Positions 28,507 through 38,235 are shown, numbered from the stretch's first letter. The stretch: DNA of 64,000 nucleotides from Gemmatimonadota bacterium (GCA_002727195.1 PBWH01000002.1:86524-150523), one strand, 5' to 3'. The notes: a model not told the origin generated them from the sequence alone. A program made the numbers and translations.

Positions 28507-28749
28507 GGGGTCTCCGAATGATTAAGCAATTGAATCCGCATGATGAAACACATCAACTAATCCATGAGCGGATTTATCCCGCCATGGTCACGCGTGTCAC
28601 GAATCGACTTAAATGTCGTTTTTTCAATGCTCTTTGTTGACAAACGCATGAGGCCATATTATAGTAATATTAATATTCGGCGTGGCTTTTTCTCAACTTT
28701 CATTTCCCTTTGAGTTCCCACGGTCACGCCCATCCCCTGGCAACATTCC

Positions 28750-29372
28750 TGACTTCAGATCGAAGAGAAGACATTTCGCCGGTTGGGCGGCGAGGATGAG
28801 GTCCGTGTGCGTGCGCGAATTATCGCCAGCACCAACGTGGACCTCGAAGAGGCAGTGCGGGAACAGAGCTTCCGCGAGAACCTCTACTACCGATTGAACG
28901 AAATCCAGATCAACCTGTCGGCGTTGCGGGAACGCGGCAATGATGTCACCCTACTCGCACTGAGCTTTATCGAGGAATTCGGTCGCGTCTACTCGTTGGG
29001 AAGCCGGAGCCTCTCTGAAACATCGAAAGAACTCCTCCGCCAGTATCACTGGCCCGGAATACATCCGTGAACCCCGGAATGCTATCAAACGGGCGGTGAT
29101 CTTGAATGACACGGCGGGGACGCTGCAGCCGGAGATGATCCCGGTCAGCATCCGCCAGACCAACTCGCTCGCGACCCTGAAGTGGAACAGCGAGCAACTC
29201 ATCATCAACTTCCCGGGTGAAGGCGTCACCTTCGAGGAGGTCAGGAGGAGACTGATCAAACACACGCTGAAGTCGACGGACTGTAGCAAGAACAGGTCCG
29301 CTCGCATGCTGAAAATCTCGCGCGCCGAGGCTGCTCCGAAAAATCGAGAAGTACGGCCTCGAGCCCAACTGA
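28750..29372 (+). pseudogene. NtrC-family sigma-54 activator remnant
   Basis: The fragment starts inside the AAA+ domain with EEKTFRRLGGEDEV and continues IIASTNVDLEEAV, FRENLYYRLNEIQI, LRERGNDVTLLA and YHWPG. A frameshift near 29060 restores EYIREPRNAIKRAVIL. The Fis-type helix-turn-helix follows (RRRLIKHTLKSTD, MLKISRA), and another shift near 29325 restores LLRKIEKYGLEPN and a stop at 29370. The receiver and the first half of the AAA+ domain are missing. The 243 bases before it are AT-rich and hold nothing I recognise. It is a non-functional relic of a nitrogen- or stress-type regulator. Confidence 0.82.
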
Positions 29373-29691
29373 CAAGGAGGACATCGGAGCAAAAGCCAGA
29401 GAGTTGAATCGGTTCGGATCCCTACCCGAACCTGATCGCGCCGCTCACTGCGTTTTGGCTAGCTTCCTCAAGCGAAGCCGACCGCACACGACCCCTTAGG
29501 CAGTCGCCCTTCCCTATGACCGCCCATCGTGAACGGCAACGATCGAAATTCCCACGGATTCCCCAGTAGTACCTGGAGAGACACATCAAGAATCTCGTTC
29601 CATTCGGGACGATCGCAGGATGCTATTGTTTTCGAATCACGACGCGTGCAATGGATGCGCCGTCGTCATACGAGTATTCAGGGGGACCGCA
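29373..29691. other. Intergenic region upstream of the sigma-factor gene
   Basis: No gene was recognised here. A hairpin GGTTCGG/CCGAACC at 29411-29432 lies just after the activator remnant. The last 100 bases must contain the promoter of the sigma-factor gene, but no convincing -35/-10 pair stood out. AGGGGG at 29680-29685 is the ribosome-binding site. Confidence 0.5.
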
Positions 29692-30573
29692 ATGCCCGCA
29701 ACAACCGCGAGCAAAAAAGAAGATACGAGGGCTCAGAATCGAAAAGGTACCGCGCTCGAGCTCTATCTGAAGGACATCGCTTACAACACTCTCCTGACGC
29801 CGCAGCAGGAATTCGACCTGGCGGTCAGGATCCGTGCCGGGGACCGGAAGAGTCTCGAAAAGATGGTGGAATCCAACCTTCGATTCGTCATCACTATCGC
29901 CAAGGAATACCAGGGACGCGGCTTACCGCTTGAGGACCTGATCGCCGAAGGAAACGTCGGTCTGATCAGGGCCGCCACCCGCTACGACGAAACGGTCGGC
30001 GTGAAGTTTACCACCTACGCCGTCTGGTGGATCCGTCAGGGCATCCTGTCCGCTCTCGCCGAAAAGGCGCGGATGGTCCGACTGCCCGTAAACAAGATCA
30101 AACATCTATGCAGGCTCGAGCGGATCGCGTCCGGGCTGAAGCAGGAGTTGGGCCGCGAGCCGAATACCGAGGAAGTCGCACACGTGGCCGAAATGCAGCC
30201 GAAGCAGGTTCAGGATTTGCTGGACGCATCTCGCTGGCACGTCAGCCTCGATTCACCGCTCGAGGAGGGTCCCGACACCTCCCTGCTCGAAATCATCGAG
30301 GACAAGGAAGCGGAAAGCCCCGAGCGCACCGTGATGCAGCGCGCGATGGTCGAGGAGATCCGGTCCGCCCTCGAGACCCTTTCACCGCGGGAAGCCCAGA
30401 TCCTCAAGATGTATTTCGGCATCAACGGTGACAATCCGATGACGCTCGAGCAGATCGGCAACCAGTTCAGTCTGACCAAGGAGCGGGTTCGCCAGATCCG
30501 TGACAAGGCCCTCGGGGCGCTGAAGCATCCGTCACGAATGCGTCGGATAAAGGTTTACCTGGGCGAGGAGTAG
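29692..30573 (+). CDS. Sigma-70 family RNA polymerase sigma factor (RpoD/SigA type)
   Basis: 293 residues from the ATG at 29692, with AGGGGG seven bases upstream. Region 1.2 (ALELYLKDIAYNTLLTPQQE) opens it. Region 2 follows (NLRFVITIAKEYQGRGLPLE, then FTTYAVWWIRQGI), then region 3 and region 4.2 with its helix-turn-helix (MTLEQIGNQFSLTKERVRQI). It lacks the long N-terminal extension of a classical housekeeping RpoD. It is therefore either a compact primary factor or a group 2 paralogue similar to those for stationary phase. The next gene follows after two bases. Confidence 0.92.
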   Translation: MPATTASKKEDTRAQNRKGTALELYLKDIAYNTLLTPQQEFDLAVRIRAGDRKSLEKMVESNLRFVITIAKEYQGRGLPLEDLIAEGNVGLIRAATRYDETVGVKFTTYAVWWIRQGILSALAEKARMVRLPVNKIKHLCRLERIASGLKQELGREPNTEEVAHVAEMQPKQVQDLLDASRWHVSLDSPLEEGPDTSLLEIIEDKEAESPERTVMQRAMVEEIRSALETLSPREAQILKMYFGINGDNPMTLEQIGNQFSLTKERVRQIRDKALGALKHPSRMRRIKVYLGEE

Positions 30574-30575
30574 AC

Positions 30576-30950
30576 GTGGCCGAGTCGTTCTCAATATCAG
30601 GCATTCATCACGTCACGCTCGTCGTCGGTGATCTGGAAGCAGCCAGGGCGTTCTACGGGAAGATCCTTGGGCTCGTTCCCATCGACCGTCCTAACTACGA
30701 ATTCGAGGGCGCCTGGTATGCGTGCGGAGACATCGAACTGCACCTGCTGCTCGCAGAGGAACACGCCGACCCGTCGCGACGGCATCTGGCCATAGCCGTC
30801 GACAACTTCGACGAGTGTATCACCTCACTCCGGTGCGCAGGCGTCGGCATCGTCGGGGGCCCCGGCGTTCGACCTCACAACAGCCGATCTTTCGCCTTCT
30901 GTAAAGATCCCGCCGGGAACCTGCTGGAGTTATCAGGCCCACCAAAGTAG
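30576..30950 (+). CDS. VOC-family (glyoxalase/bleomycin-resistance fold) protein
   Basis: 124 residues from a GTG two bases after the sigma-factor stop. The vicinal-oxygen-chelate fold is clear: GIHHVTLVVGDLEAARAFYG opens module one with a metal His, HLAIAVDNFDE opens module two, and FCKDPAGNLLEL supplies the final Glu ligand. Members include glyoxalase I, epimerases and dioxygenases, and the reaction cannot be assigned. Tight spacing implies co-transcription with the sigma factor, and a strong hairpin terminator follows. Confidence 0.88.
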   Translation: MAESFSISGIHHVTLVVGDLEAARAFYGKILGLVPIDRPNYEFEGAWYACGDIELHLLLAEEHADPSRRHLAIAVDNFDECITSLRCAGVGIVGGPGVRPHNSRSFAFCKDPAGNLLELSGPPK

Positions 30951-30974
30951 CGGATCACTCAGAGTCAAAAGGAA

Positions 30975-31003
30975 AAGGGGCGTGTCCAATGGACACGCCC
31001 CTT
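30975..31003. terminator. Bidirectional intrinsic terminator
   Basis: A perfect 13-base-pair stem (AAGGGGCGTGTCC with its complement) and a three-base AAT loop lie between the converging VOC and gcvPB genes. AAAA before and CTTCCT after provide modest tails for both directions. Confidence 0.8.
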
Positions 31004-31027
31004 CCTCGTTTCCGATACAGTTGGTTT

Positions 31028-32464
31028 CTACTCAGGCTGCCACCTCAAAATCGGCTTCCGTGCGGCCGTCGCCTCATCCAACCGTCGAACCGGGGTGTCG
31101 TGAGGGGCTGCCTTCAGTAGCTCAGGCTGTTCGTCCGCTTCCTTCGCGATCGCACGCATCGCTTCCACAAATTCGTCCATCTGCTCGAGGCTCTCCGTCT
31201 CCGTCGGCTCGATCAGAAGCGCTTCGGGACAGACCTTTGGCAACGGGAAATAGATCGTCGGCGGATGGATCCCGTAGTCGATCAGTCGTTTGGCAATATC
31301 GAGCGCCGTAATCCCGTTCGCCTTCTTCTGTCCCGCTGCGGATAGAACGCCTTCGTGCATTGGCTGCGCTTTTTTCGGACGGTCATACACGTCCTCGAGC
31401 TTCCGAGTCAGGTAGTTCGCGTTCAGCACCGCCATCTCGCTCGTCCGACGCATCCCTTCAGCGCCCAGCATCTTAGCATACACGAACGCCCGGACCACCA
31501 TCCCGAAGTTGCCCCAGAACGTGCTCACTTTCCCGATCGATTCCGGCCGATCGAAATCCAGCACGAAGCGCTCGTCAATTTTGCGAACGATCGGGGTCGG
31601 CAGATACGGTTCGAGAATCGACTTCACCCCCACCGGTCCGGATCCGGGACCACCACCACCATGCGGCGTCGTGAACGTCTTGTGCAGGTTGATGTGCACG
31701 ACGTCAAAGCCCATGGCGCCAGGCCGGCACTGCCCGAGAAAGGCGTTCATGTTCGCGCCATCGTAGTAGAGCAGACCGCCACCGTCGTGAACAATCTCCG
31801 CGATTTCGAGGATCTCGTCCTCGAACACCCCGAAAGTGTTCGGGTTTGTCAGCATCAGACCGGCGACCTGATCGGTCATCTTGGACTTGAGGTCGTCGAC
31901 ATCGACCGTCCCCCGCTCTGTCGACCGGATCTCCTCGACCCGATAGCCGCACATCGCCGCCGTCGCCGGGTTCGTCCCGTGCGCCGAGTCCGGAATCAGC
32001 ACCACCTGCTTGTCGTTCCCTTGCGCCCGATGATACGCGGCGATCAGGGAGATGCCTACAAATTCGCCCTGCGCACCGGCAGCCGGCTGGAACGTAAACG
32101 TGTCCATCCCCGTAACCGCCTTTAGGATCTGTTCCATCTCCCAGATCATCGAGAGCATCTGCTGGTTGCTCGACTCGAGCGGATGGAGCCCGGCGATCTG
32201 GGGAACACGGGCGGCCTTCTCGTGGACCTTCGGGTTGTACTTCATCGTACAAGATCCGAGGGGATAGAAATTCGTGTCGATACTGAAGTTCAGGTGCGAC
32301 AGACCGACGTAGTGACGGACCAGTTGCAGTTCGCTCAACTCCGGGAGCTTGGGACGGGTCTTCCGCCGCAATTCAGCGGGGACATCTGGTCTCTCGTCCG
32401 TCGTGAATGTGGTGCATCGGCGTCCCGGTTTGCTCTTCTCGAAAGCCAGCATCTTCTCGCTCAT
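31028..32464 (-). CDS. gcvPB: Glycine dehydrogenase (decarboxylating) subunit 2
   Basis: 478 residues. The PLP-binding lysine is Lys262 in HINLHKTF, followed by the glycine-rich TPHGGGGPGSGPVGV. SAHGTNPATA and TNPNTFGVFED are further P-protein signatures. With GcvPA it forms the heterodimeric P-protein, which decarboxylates glycine and passes the aminomethyl group to lipoyl-GcvH. It overlaps gcvPA by four bases. gcvH and gcvT are not in this window, so they must lie elsewhere in the genome. Confidence 0.96.
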   Translation of the reverse strand: MSEKMLAFEKSKPGRRCTTFTTDERPDVPAELRRKTRPKLPELSELQLVRHYVGLSHLNFSIDTNFYPLGSCTMKYNPKVHEKAARVPQIAGLHPLESSNQQMLSMIWEMEQILKAVTGMDTFTFQPAAGAQGEFVGISLIAAYHRAQGNDKQVVLIPDSAHGTNPATAAMCGYRVEEIRSTERGTVDVDDLKSKMTDQVAGLMLTNPNTFGVFEDEILEIAEIVHDGGGLLYYDGANMNAFLGQCRPGAMGFDVVHINLHKTFTTPHGGGGPGSGPVGVKSILEPYLPTPIVRKIDERFVLDFDRPESIGKVSTFWGNFGMVVRAFVYAKMLGAEGMRRTSEMAVLNANYLTRKLEDVYDRPKKAQPMHEGVLSAAGQKKANGITALDIAKRLIDYGIHPPTIYFPLPKVCPEALLIEPTETESLEQMDEFVEAMRAIAKEADEQPELLKAAPHDTPVRRLDEATAARKPILRWQPE

Positions 32465-33801
32465 AGCGCCCCCTCCACTACCGACACTAGGAGGTCCACA
32501 TCTTCGGCGGACCGTTTCTCGGTCACGCAGGTCAGGATACAGCCGCTCAGGTCGGGATCGAAGCTCCCCAGATCGACACCGGCCGAAATCCCCTGTAATC
32601 TGATTGTGTTCAGAAGTTCAGTGGCTGGCCGGTCGGGCTTCCAAACGAACTCGTTGAAGAATGGCCCCGTAAACGGTGTAGACACGCCCGAGAGGTTGGC
32701 GAGTGCGGATTGGGCGGCGTGACTTCTCGTCCAGTTCACCGACGCGACTTCCTCCAGGCCGTGAGGACCCAGAGCTGACAGGTAGACGGTCACAGCGGTT
32801 GCACAAAGGGTCTGGTTCGTGCAGATGTTCGACGTCGCCTTGTCGCGACGAATGTCCTGTTCGCGAGTCTTCAGTGTCAACACGTAGGCGCGCTTGCCGT
32901 TCACGTCGGTCGTCTGACCAACGATCCGTCCCGGCATTCGGCGAATATGCGACTGCCGTGTCGCGAAGAATCCGACATACGGCCCGCCAAAGCTCAGTGG
33001 TAGACCAAGCGGCTGACCATCCCCCACCACGATGTCGGCCCCATACGAGCCAGGCGGTTCGATCAGCCCGAGCGACATCGGGTTCACGGCGGCCACGAAC
33101 GACGGCGCACGATCCGCGAGCAGCTTACCGATCTCTTCGAGTGGCTCGAGCACGCCTAGGAAGTTCGGGTTCTGCACGACGACTGCCGTCGCCGAATCGT
33201 CCGCGTGATCGGCCAGCCAATCGAGGTCCATCGTCCCCTCGTCCGTCCACGGTGCCGTCACCGCCTGCAGCCCAATCCCTTCCACATACGTCTCCACCAC
33301 CTGTCGATAGAAGGGGTGCAGACTGCGAGGCAGGATCACATGATCGGCCTGACGGATTCTGACCGCCATCAGCACCGCTTCGGCAAGCGCGGACGACCCG
33401 TCATACATCGACGCGTTCGCCACCTCCATCCCCGTGAGTTCGCACATCATCGTCTGGAATTCGAAGATGGCGCGAAGGGTCCCCTGGCTGACCTCGGGTT
33501 GATACGGCGTGTACGCGGTGAAGAACTCGCCACGCGAAATCGTCGCGTCCACAACAGACGGCGAAAAGTGGTCGTAGGCGCCGGCTCCCAGGAAACTGAG
33601 TTCGGGTGCTGCCGCCCCCACCTCCGCCGCCATGCGTTCAAAAAGCTGCGTAGCCTCCAGTTCGGACATTCCCGACGGCAGGTCGAGCGACGCCAGACGC
33701 AGTGATTCCGGAATCGGCGCTTTGAGATCGGCCAGTTCGCTCAATCCCAGCGCACTCAGCATCGTCGAGACATCCTCATCGGTGTGAGGCGTGTAATCCA
33801 T
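32461..33801 (-). CDS. gcvPA: Glycine dehydrogenase (decarboxylating) subunit 1
   Basis: 446 residues from the ATG at 33801, where a GGAG site lies upstream and the family N-terminus MDYTPHTDED begins. The upstream in-frame sequence overlaps coaE and is not native. FLGAGAYDHFSPSVVD, TAYTPYQPEVSQGTL and YDGSSALAEA are typical N-terminal P-protein segments. It pairs with the downstream gcvPB product. The coaE stop lies two bases upstream, so coaE-gcvPA-gcvPB appears to be one transcript. Confidence 0.96.
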   Translation of the reverse strand: MDYTPHTDEDVSTMLSALGLSELADLKAPIPESLRLASLDLPSGMSELEATQLFERMAAEVGAAAPELSFLGAGAYDHFSPSVVDATISRGEFFTAYTPYQPEVSQGTLRAIFEFQTMMCELTGMEVANASMYDGSSALAEAVLMAVRIRQADHVILPRSLHPFYRQVVETYVEGIGLQAVTAPWTDEGTMDLDWLADHADDSATAVVVQNPNFLGVLEPLEEIGKLLADRAPSFVAAVNPMSLGLIEPPGSYGADIVVGDGQPLGLPLSFGGPYVGFFATRQSHIRRMPGRIVGQTTDVNGKRAYVLTLKTREQDIRRDKATSNICTNQTLCATAVTVYLSALGPHGLEEVASVNWTRSHAAQSALANLSGVSTPFTGPFFNEFVWKPDRPATELLNTIRLQGISAGVDLGSFDPDLSGCILTCVTEKRSAEDVDLLVSVVEGAL

Positions 33802-33803
33802 GC

Positions 33804-34406
33804 TTACTCCTTCTCCATCTCCTTTAGCTCTTCCCACAGGACGCGGGCTCGAGCCTCGAGATCATCGACCGTCCCGTCATTGACCACGACGTGATCCGCC
33901 CGTTTGATCTTCTCGTCTTCAGGCACTTGATGCTGCATCCGGGCCCTCACTTCGGCCTCCGACACCCCCAGGCGATCCATCGTCCGCGCGATCCGTATGT
34001 CGTCTGGCGCCGTCACCACGACGATCACATCATACAGACATTCGGGATCACCGCGCTCCAACAGAACAGACGCTTCGATCACAAACGTCTCCACACCGCG
34101 TTCTCGAGCGGACGCTACACGACGTGACAGCCGACGCCCCACGTCGGGCCACACCACATCGGTCAACTGGCGCCGCATCTTATCCGACACGAATGCTCGT
34201 TTCCCCAACTCCCGTCGGTTCAACACGCCGTCGACCAGGATGTCCGCCCCGAAGGCATCGACGAGACGCTCCTGTACATCTGGATCCTCGACCGACTCGT
34301 GACCGACCTCGTCGGCGTCGATTCGATCCGCTCCCCAACCCTCGAACATCCGGCATACAGTGCTCTTGCCAGACCCGATCCCTCCAGTCACGCCGATCGT
34401 TGTCAT
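33804..34406 (-). CDS. coaE: Dephospho-CoA kinase
   Basis: 200 residues from the ATG at 34406, which overlaps the stop of the peptidase gene (ATGA) and directly begins MTTIGVTGGIGSGKSTV with the P-loop at 8-15. DRIDADEVGHE carries the substrate-site Asp, and RARMQHQVPEDEK is the lid region. It phosphorylates the 3'-hydroxyl of dephospho-CoA, the last step of coenzyme A synthesis. Length matches the family. Confidence 0.96.
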   Translation of the reverse strand: MTTIGVTGGIGSGKSTVCRMFEGWGADRIDADEVGHESVEDPDVQERLVDAFGADILVDGVLNRRELGKRAFVSDKMRRQLTDVVWPDVGRRLSRRVASARERGVETFVIEASVLLERGDPECLYDVIVVVTAPDDIRIARTMDRLGVSEAEVRARMQHQVPEDEKIKRADHVVVNDGTVDDLEARARVLWEELKEMEKE

Positions 34407-35323
34407 TCGCGTTCTCGCTTGATCTTGGCGCGAAGCCACAGCGGCAACCCCTCCAGCGTGTCCTCCTCGTCCCATCGCGCGATCGTTCGACAATTTTTGT
34501 GCCGAACGCCCAGCCAGACGACCACCACCAACATCACGATGTAGAGCCAGATTGCTTCTTCCGACGTCAGCAGCGCCTGCAACCCGAACCGGTTCCCGAC
34601 AAACGCCGCGAAGGCCGTCTCGAACGCGGCCGGCGACGTGCGCGTGATCCGGTAGAGGGCCACGTCGAAGGTTACGCCGTCCCTCAACGAGTCAATTAGG
34701 TTGGGCAGCGCGCGCTCACCACCGAGCGTCACGATAAACAGCACGGCAAGGTAGCTCTGGTCATACGCCAGATGCGCACGGCCGGCGCCGAACCCGAGGA
34801 CAGCATCCACATCCCGTAACGGGATCAGGCCGTCGCTCAGCGCCGCCGCCGCAACCTTGAAGCTCTGTTGGAACCGCCATTCCCTGGCGACCCACACGGC
34901 GAGACCTTCATTGAACCAGACGGGGATCCGAGTCGTCTTCGGGACAGCGTGATGTAGGAGTATATGTGAGAACTCGTGCCGAGCCGTCTGGAGGAGTGCG
35001 GTCGACTGACCGGCCCGGCGACGCAGGACGATCGTTTTTGCCTGGGGGTAGGCAACACCGACGCCCCAATGGGGGATACGATTCTGCGTTAGGTCGCGAA
35101 AGTCTCGGTCAGACCTGACAGCGTAGATCGTGATGGCAGGGATCGGGACGTCTCCCAATTCCTGCGCGACTTCTGACTGCAACGCAACAAGCGTGTCGAG
35201 AAGGGCTGACGCACCGCCCGATTCCGCGTCCGGTATCAACAAGCTCAACCCACGGGATCGGACCTCGGAGAAGCCATCACGCCCAGCTGCCTGCCCCCCC
35301 CCGAAAAGGAGCAGGCAGAGCAC
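34403..35323 (-). CDS. Peptidase MA-like (gluzincin) metallopeptidase with C-terminal anchor
   Basis: About 306 residues from a GTG at 35323 whose first residues (VLCLLLFGGGQAAG) form a short signal peptide. The start is uncertain because a longer open frame runs back through hflC. The zinc motif HEFSH is near residue 145, with the downstream Glu in FNEGLAVWVA, the HExxH...E arrangement of the MA clan. A transmembrane helix near the end (WLYIVMLVVVVWLGV) is followed by a basic tail, so the catalytic domain faces the periplasm. The target is unknown. It sits between the hflKC operon and coaE. Confidence 0.8.
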   Translation of the reverse strand: MLCLLLFGGGQAAGRDGFSEVRSRGLSLLIPDAESGGASALLDTLVALQSEVAQELGDVPIPAITIYAVRSDRDFRDLTQNRIPHWGVGVAYPQAKTIVLRRRAGQSTALLQTARHEFSHILLHHAVPKTTRIPVWFNEGLAVWVAREWRFQQSFKVAAAALSDGLIPLRDVDAVLGFGAGRAHLAYDQSYLAVLFIVTLGGERALPNLIDSLRDGVTFDVALYRITRTSPAAFETAFAAFVGNRFGLQALLTSEEAIWLYIVMLVVVVWLGVRHKNCRTIARWDEEDTLEGLPLWLRAKIKRERE

Positions 35324-35330
35324 CAGCGCT

Positions 35331-36188
35331 CTACTGCTTGCTCTTCCCCAGATACTTGAAAAACTCGGTACCCAGCGGCAGAACAACGGTCGTGCCCTCA
35401 CCCAGCGTCTTTTCATAGGCCTCGAGCGTCCGCTGGAACTCATAGAACTTGGGGTCTTGCTGGAACGCATCGGCATAGATCCGGAGGGCTTCCGCATCAC
35501 CTTGGCCTCGTATCTGCTGGGCTTTCAGGAACGCATCGGACGTGATCCGAGTCACCTCGAGGTCCGTCTCCGCCTGGATTTTGAGCGCGGCCTCTCCACC
35601 CTCGGCGCGATACTCTTTCGCGATTCGGGCGCGTTCTGCTCGCATTCGATCGAAAACGTTCTTCTTGTTCTCTTCCGGGAGGTCGGCACGCTTGATCCGC
35701 ACGTCGACAACCTTGACACCGAGATCGGCGGCATCCGACCGAGAACGCTCGGTAACGGCTGCCATGATCTGGTCACGCTCCCCGCTCACGATTTCCTCGA
35801 GTGTCCGTTTACCTAGTTCCTCGCGCACGGCCGCATAGATGATATCGTCCAATCGGGACTGCGCACCGAATATCGTCTGCACAGAACGCATGAACTTCAA
35901 CGGGTCGACGATTTTCCAACGGGCAAAGTTGTCGACGATCAGGTTCTTTTTGTCCTGCGTGTAGATCGGCGCCGGATCGGCGTCGCTGAACAGCAGGCGG
36001 TCATCGAACGAGTGAACCTGCTCGATAAAGGGCATCTTCCAATAGAGCCCCGGATTCTGAAGTGTCCGGCGAGGCTCACCCACACGAGTCACCACCACCT
36101 GCTCCCGCTCATCCACGATAAACAGGACGGCATCCGCCGCGATCCCCAGAACAACTAGTATGATCAGTCCAATAACGAGAGGTCTCAT
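35331..36188 (-). CDS. hflC: HflC, SPFH-domain modulator of FtsH
   Basis: 285 residues with one N-terminal membrane helix (VIGLIILVVLGIAADAVLFI), then the SPFH/prohibitin domain (VVVTRVGEPRRTLQNPGLYWKMPF) and a charged coiled-coil (ERARIAKEYRAEGGEAALKI). HflC and HflK form a large membrane cage around FtsH and restrain its proteolysis. It overlaps hflK by four bases. The order hflK-hflC is the usual one. Confidence 0.94.
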   Translation of the reverse strand: MRPLVIGLIILVVLGIAADAVLFIVDEREQVVVTRVGEPRRTLQNPGLYWKMPFIEQVHSFDDRLLFSDADPAPIYTQDKKNLIVDNFARWKIVDPLKFMRSVQTIFGAQSRLDDIIYAAVREELGKRTLEEIVSGERDQIMAAVTERSRSDAADLGVKVVDVRIKRADLPEENKKNVFDRMRAERARIAKEYRAEGGEAALKIQAETDLEVTRITSDAFLKAQQIRGQGDAEALRIYADAFQQDPKFYEFQRTLEAYEKTLGEGTTVVLPLGTEFFKYLGKSKQ

Positions 36189-37168
36189 TGTCCGCTCCCT
36201 CCACCCGCGCTCTGGCGCGGCAAGTTCAGCACATTCAGCAGACCGCCCTTCCCGTCCGACTGAACCACGTACTTCTGAATGTTTGGCAGAATCTTTTCCA
36301 TCGTCTCTAGGTAAAGCCGCTTCTCGGTCACATCCCGTGCGTTGCGATATTCCTTGAGCACGGTCAGAAAACGATCCGCATCACCCTGAGATCTTTTTAC
36401 ACGCTCGACGGCATACGCCTCGGCCTGTCTGACCTGCTTCTCCGCTTCACCGCGTGCCTTAGGGATAATTTCGTTTCGGTAGGCCTCGGCCTCGTTCCGG
36501 AGTCGCTCGCGATCCTCACGAGCGCTCGCCACATCCTTGAACGCCGGGTCGACCTCACGGGGGACGGAAACTGCCTGGAGTTTCACGTTCTCCAGCCGGA
36601 CGCCAATCCCGTAAAGCTCGAACACCGTCCGGATTTCTTCCTCGATCTCCGTCTGGATCTTCAGCTTCCCTTCCGTCAGCGCCTCATCGATCGTATGCCG
36701 CCCAACCACCTGGCGGAGGGCTGATTCAGCCACGCCGCGCACGGCCTCGGACTGTCCTGCCACGTTGAACAGGTAATCCTCCAGGCTGCTGATCCGATAC
36801 TGCACAATAAGCTCGACATCGACGATGTTCTCGTCGCCCGTCAGCATCACCGATTCGCGCAGGACCTTCTGATACCTAGGGGCCGGATCCAGACTGATCG
36901 TGCGGAACCCGATCTCGACACGCTTGACCTGGGTCACCTTCTCCTTCTCGATCCGCTCGATCGGTCGGGGCAGATGGTAGTGAATCCCTGAGTCCGAAAT
37001 TTCGATGGCCTCGCCGAAGCGCAGCACGACTGCCTGCTCCTCGGGGTTGACGATGTAGATGCCACTTGCCAGCCAGAGCAGCAGAATGAGGCCTAACGCG
37101 TAGACCACCAGTTTCGGACTGAAATTCAAGTCCAGGTTGGGTTTATTCGGGAAATCGTATTGTTGCAT
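36185..37168 (-). CDS. hflK: HflK, SPFH-domain modulator of FtsH
   Basis: 327 residues with one helix near 27-46 (LVVYALGLILLLWLASGIYI) and an SPFH domain beginning IVNPEEQAVVLRFGEAIE. A helical region with repeated Glu/Arg follows. Unlike the E. coli protein it lacks a long glycine-rich N-terminus. It starts from an ATG preceded by AAGGAC. It is the partner of the overlapping hflC in controlling FtsH at the inner membrane. Confidence 0.94.
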   Translation of the reverse strand: MQQYDFPNKPNLDLNFSPKLVVYALGLILLLWLASGIYIVNPEEQAVVLRFGEAIEISDSGIHYHLPRPIERIEKEKVTQVKRVEIGFRTISLDPAPRYQKVLRESVMLTGDENIVDVELIVQYRISSLEDYLFNVAGQSEAVRGVAESALRQVVGRHTIDEALTEGKLKIQTEIEEEIRTVFELYGIGVRLENVKLQAVSVPREVDPAFKDVASAREDRERLRNEAEAYRNEIIPKARGEAEKQVRQAEAYAVERVKRSQGDADRFLTVLKEYRNARDVTEKRLYLETMEKILPNIQKYVVQSDGKGGLLNVLNLPRQSAGGGSGQ

Positions 37169-37176
37169 GGGAGTCC

Positions 37177-38184
37177 TTAGTTGGGGGATCCGTTTTCCAG
37201 CGCTTCACCGAATTTTCGTACACCCTCGATACCGCGAAGCGTGACGTTGATACCAGCAAGTTTATTGGCGGACAGGCTCGCCGTAACGGGATCCTGTTCG
37301 TCGAGGTAGCGCGACATGAAGCCCATCAGGAAGACATCACCGCATCCCGTTTCATCCTGCGGGACACCGGCGGGCTGGGGCGGTGAGTGGTGCAGAATCG
37401 TCTGCCCGTCCCTACGGTAGATAGCGTCAGCTCCGTTCTTGTTTCGCGTCACCAGAACGACCGTTGAGCCGTTGTCCAGGATTCGGTTGGCGAAATCGGT
37501 CGTCTTTGCTTCTGTATCCAGACCCGAGCCCGCGAGAAGTGCCGCTTCCTGCTCGTTCATCTGAATCACATCGGTGCAGGCGACCCACTCCTCCCACCGA
37601 GGCGGAACGCGCCAGAACCGCCGATTCTGATCGTCTATCCCCAGCGTCAGGCTGTGAATGTCCATGAAGATCGGAGCGCTGCTCTCCGACCGAACGTGCT
37701 GTAGCGTCTCCAGCTCAAGTTCGGTGCCCGTGATAAAGTTCACGATCAGCGCATCGGCATCGAGATAGGGCGAAAGCTGCTCAAACGTCAGCTTGGGGAC
37801 ACCACCGAGCAGCGTCTCCTGCTTGTTACCCTGCTCGTCGTAAACCATGAAGCAGTGGGTGTTCTTGTCAGGGACGAAAGAGACCGCGTCAAAGGAGATG
37901 TTGCTACAAGGCTCCAGATAGCCCTTCACCACATCCCGCATGTCCTCGCCGACGTTGACGACTGGGAAGATCTGCGCGCTGTCTTTTACGATCGCAGACA
38001 GAGGCAGGAGACTATAGAGAATGCCACCGTAACTCTCCGTCTCGATACCGTCTGGCGTCCGAATTGTATCCCGATTGATCGTGCCTAATAGGGCGATCCG
38101 GCGCCCAGTGTTTCCCCCCAACAGTCCCTCCCCTGTGGTGACCCGATGGTCGGCCAATCTACCACAATCAATCAGGTGTGTCAA
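37177..38184 (-). CDS. PfkB-family carbohydrate kinase
   Basis: 335 residues. ALLGTINRDT opens the ribokinase-like fold, GGILYSLL corresponds to the substrate-binding turn, and DETGCGDVFLMGF holds the anion hole and catalytic Asp (usually DTTGAGD). Members phosphorylate sugars or nucleosides with ATP. The substituted pocket residues and neighbours give no clear substrate. The N-terminal 25 residues are poorly conserved-looking and the real start may lie slightly downstream. Confidence 0.85.
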   Translation of the reverse strand: MTHLIDCGRLADHRVTTGEGLLGGNTGRRIALLGTINRDTIRTPDGIETESYGGILYSLLPLSAIVKDSAQIFPVVNVGEDMRDVVKGYLEPCSNISFDAVSFVPDKNTHCFMVYDEQGNKQETLLGGVPKLTFEQLSPYLDADALIVNFITGTELELETLQHVRSESSAPIFMDIHSLTLGIDDQNRRFWRVPPRWEEWVACTDVIQMNEQEAALLAGSGLDTEAKTTDFANRILDNGSTVVLVTRNKNGADAIYRRDGQTILHHSPPQPAGVPQDETGCGDVFLMGFMSRYLDEQDPVTASLSANKLAGINVTLRGIEGVRKFGEALENGSPN

Positions 38185-38235
38185 CGCGACCCGAGCGGCG
38201 GAAACCGCTAAATAACAGCCAATACAGGCCCTTTG

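Noticed and set aside
34403-35500. Extended start for the MA-clan peptidase
   Set aside because: The first 59 residues only read through hflC in another frame. The signal peptide begins at the GTG at 35323.
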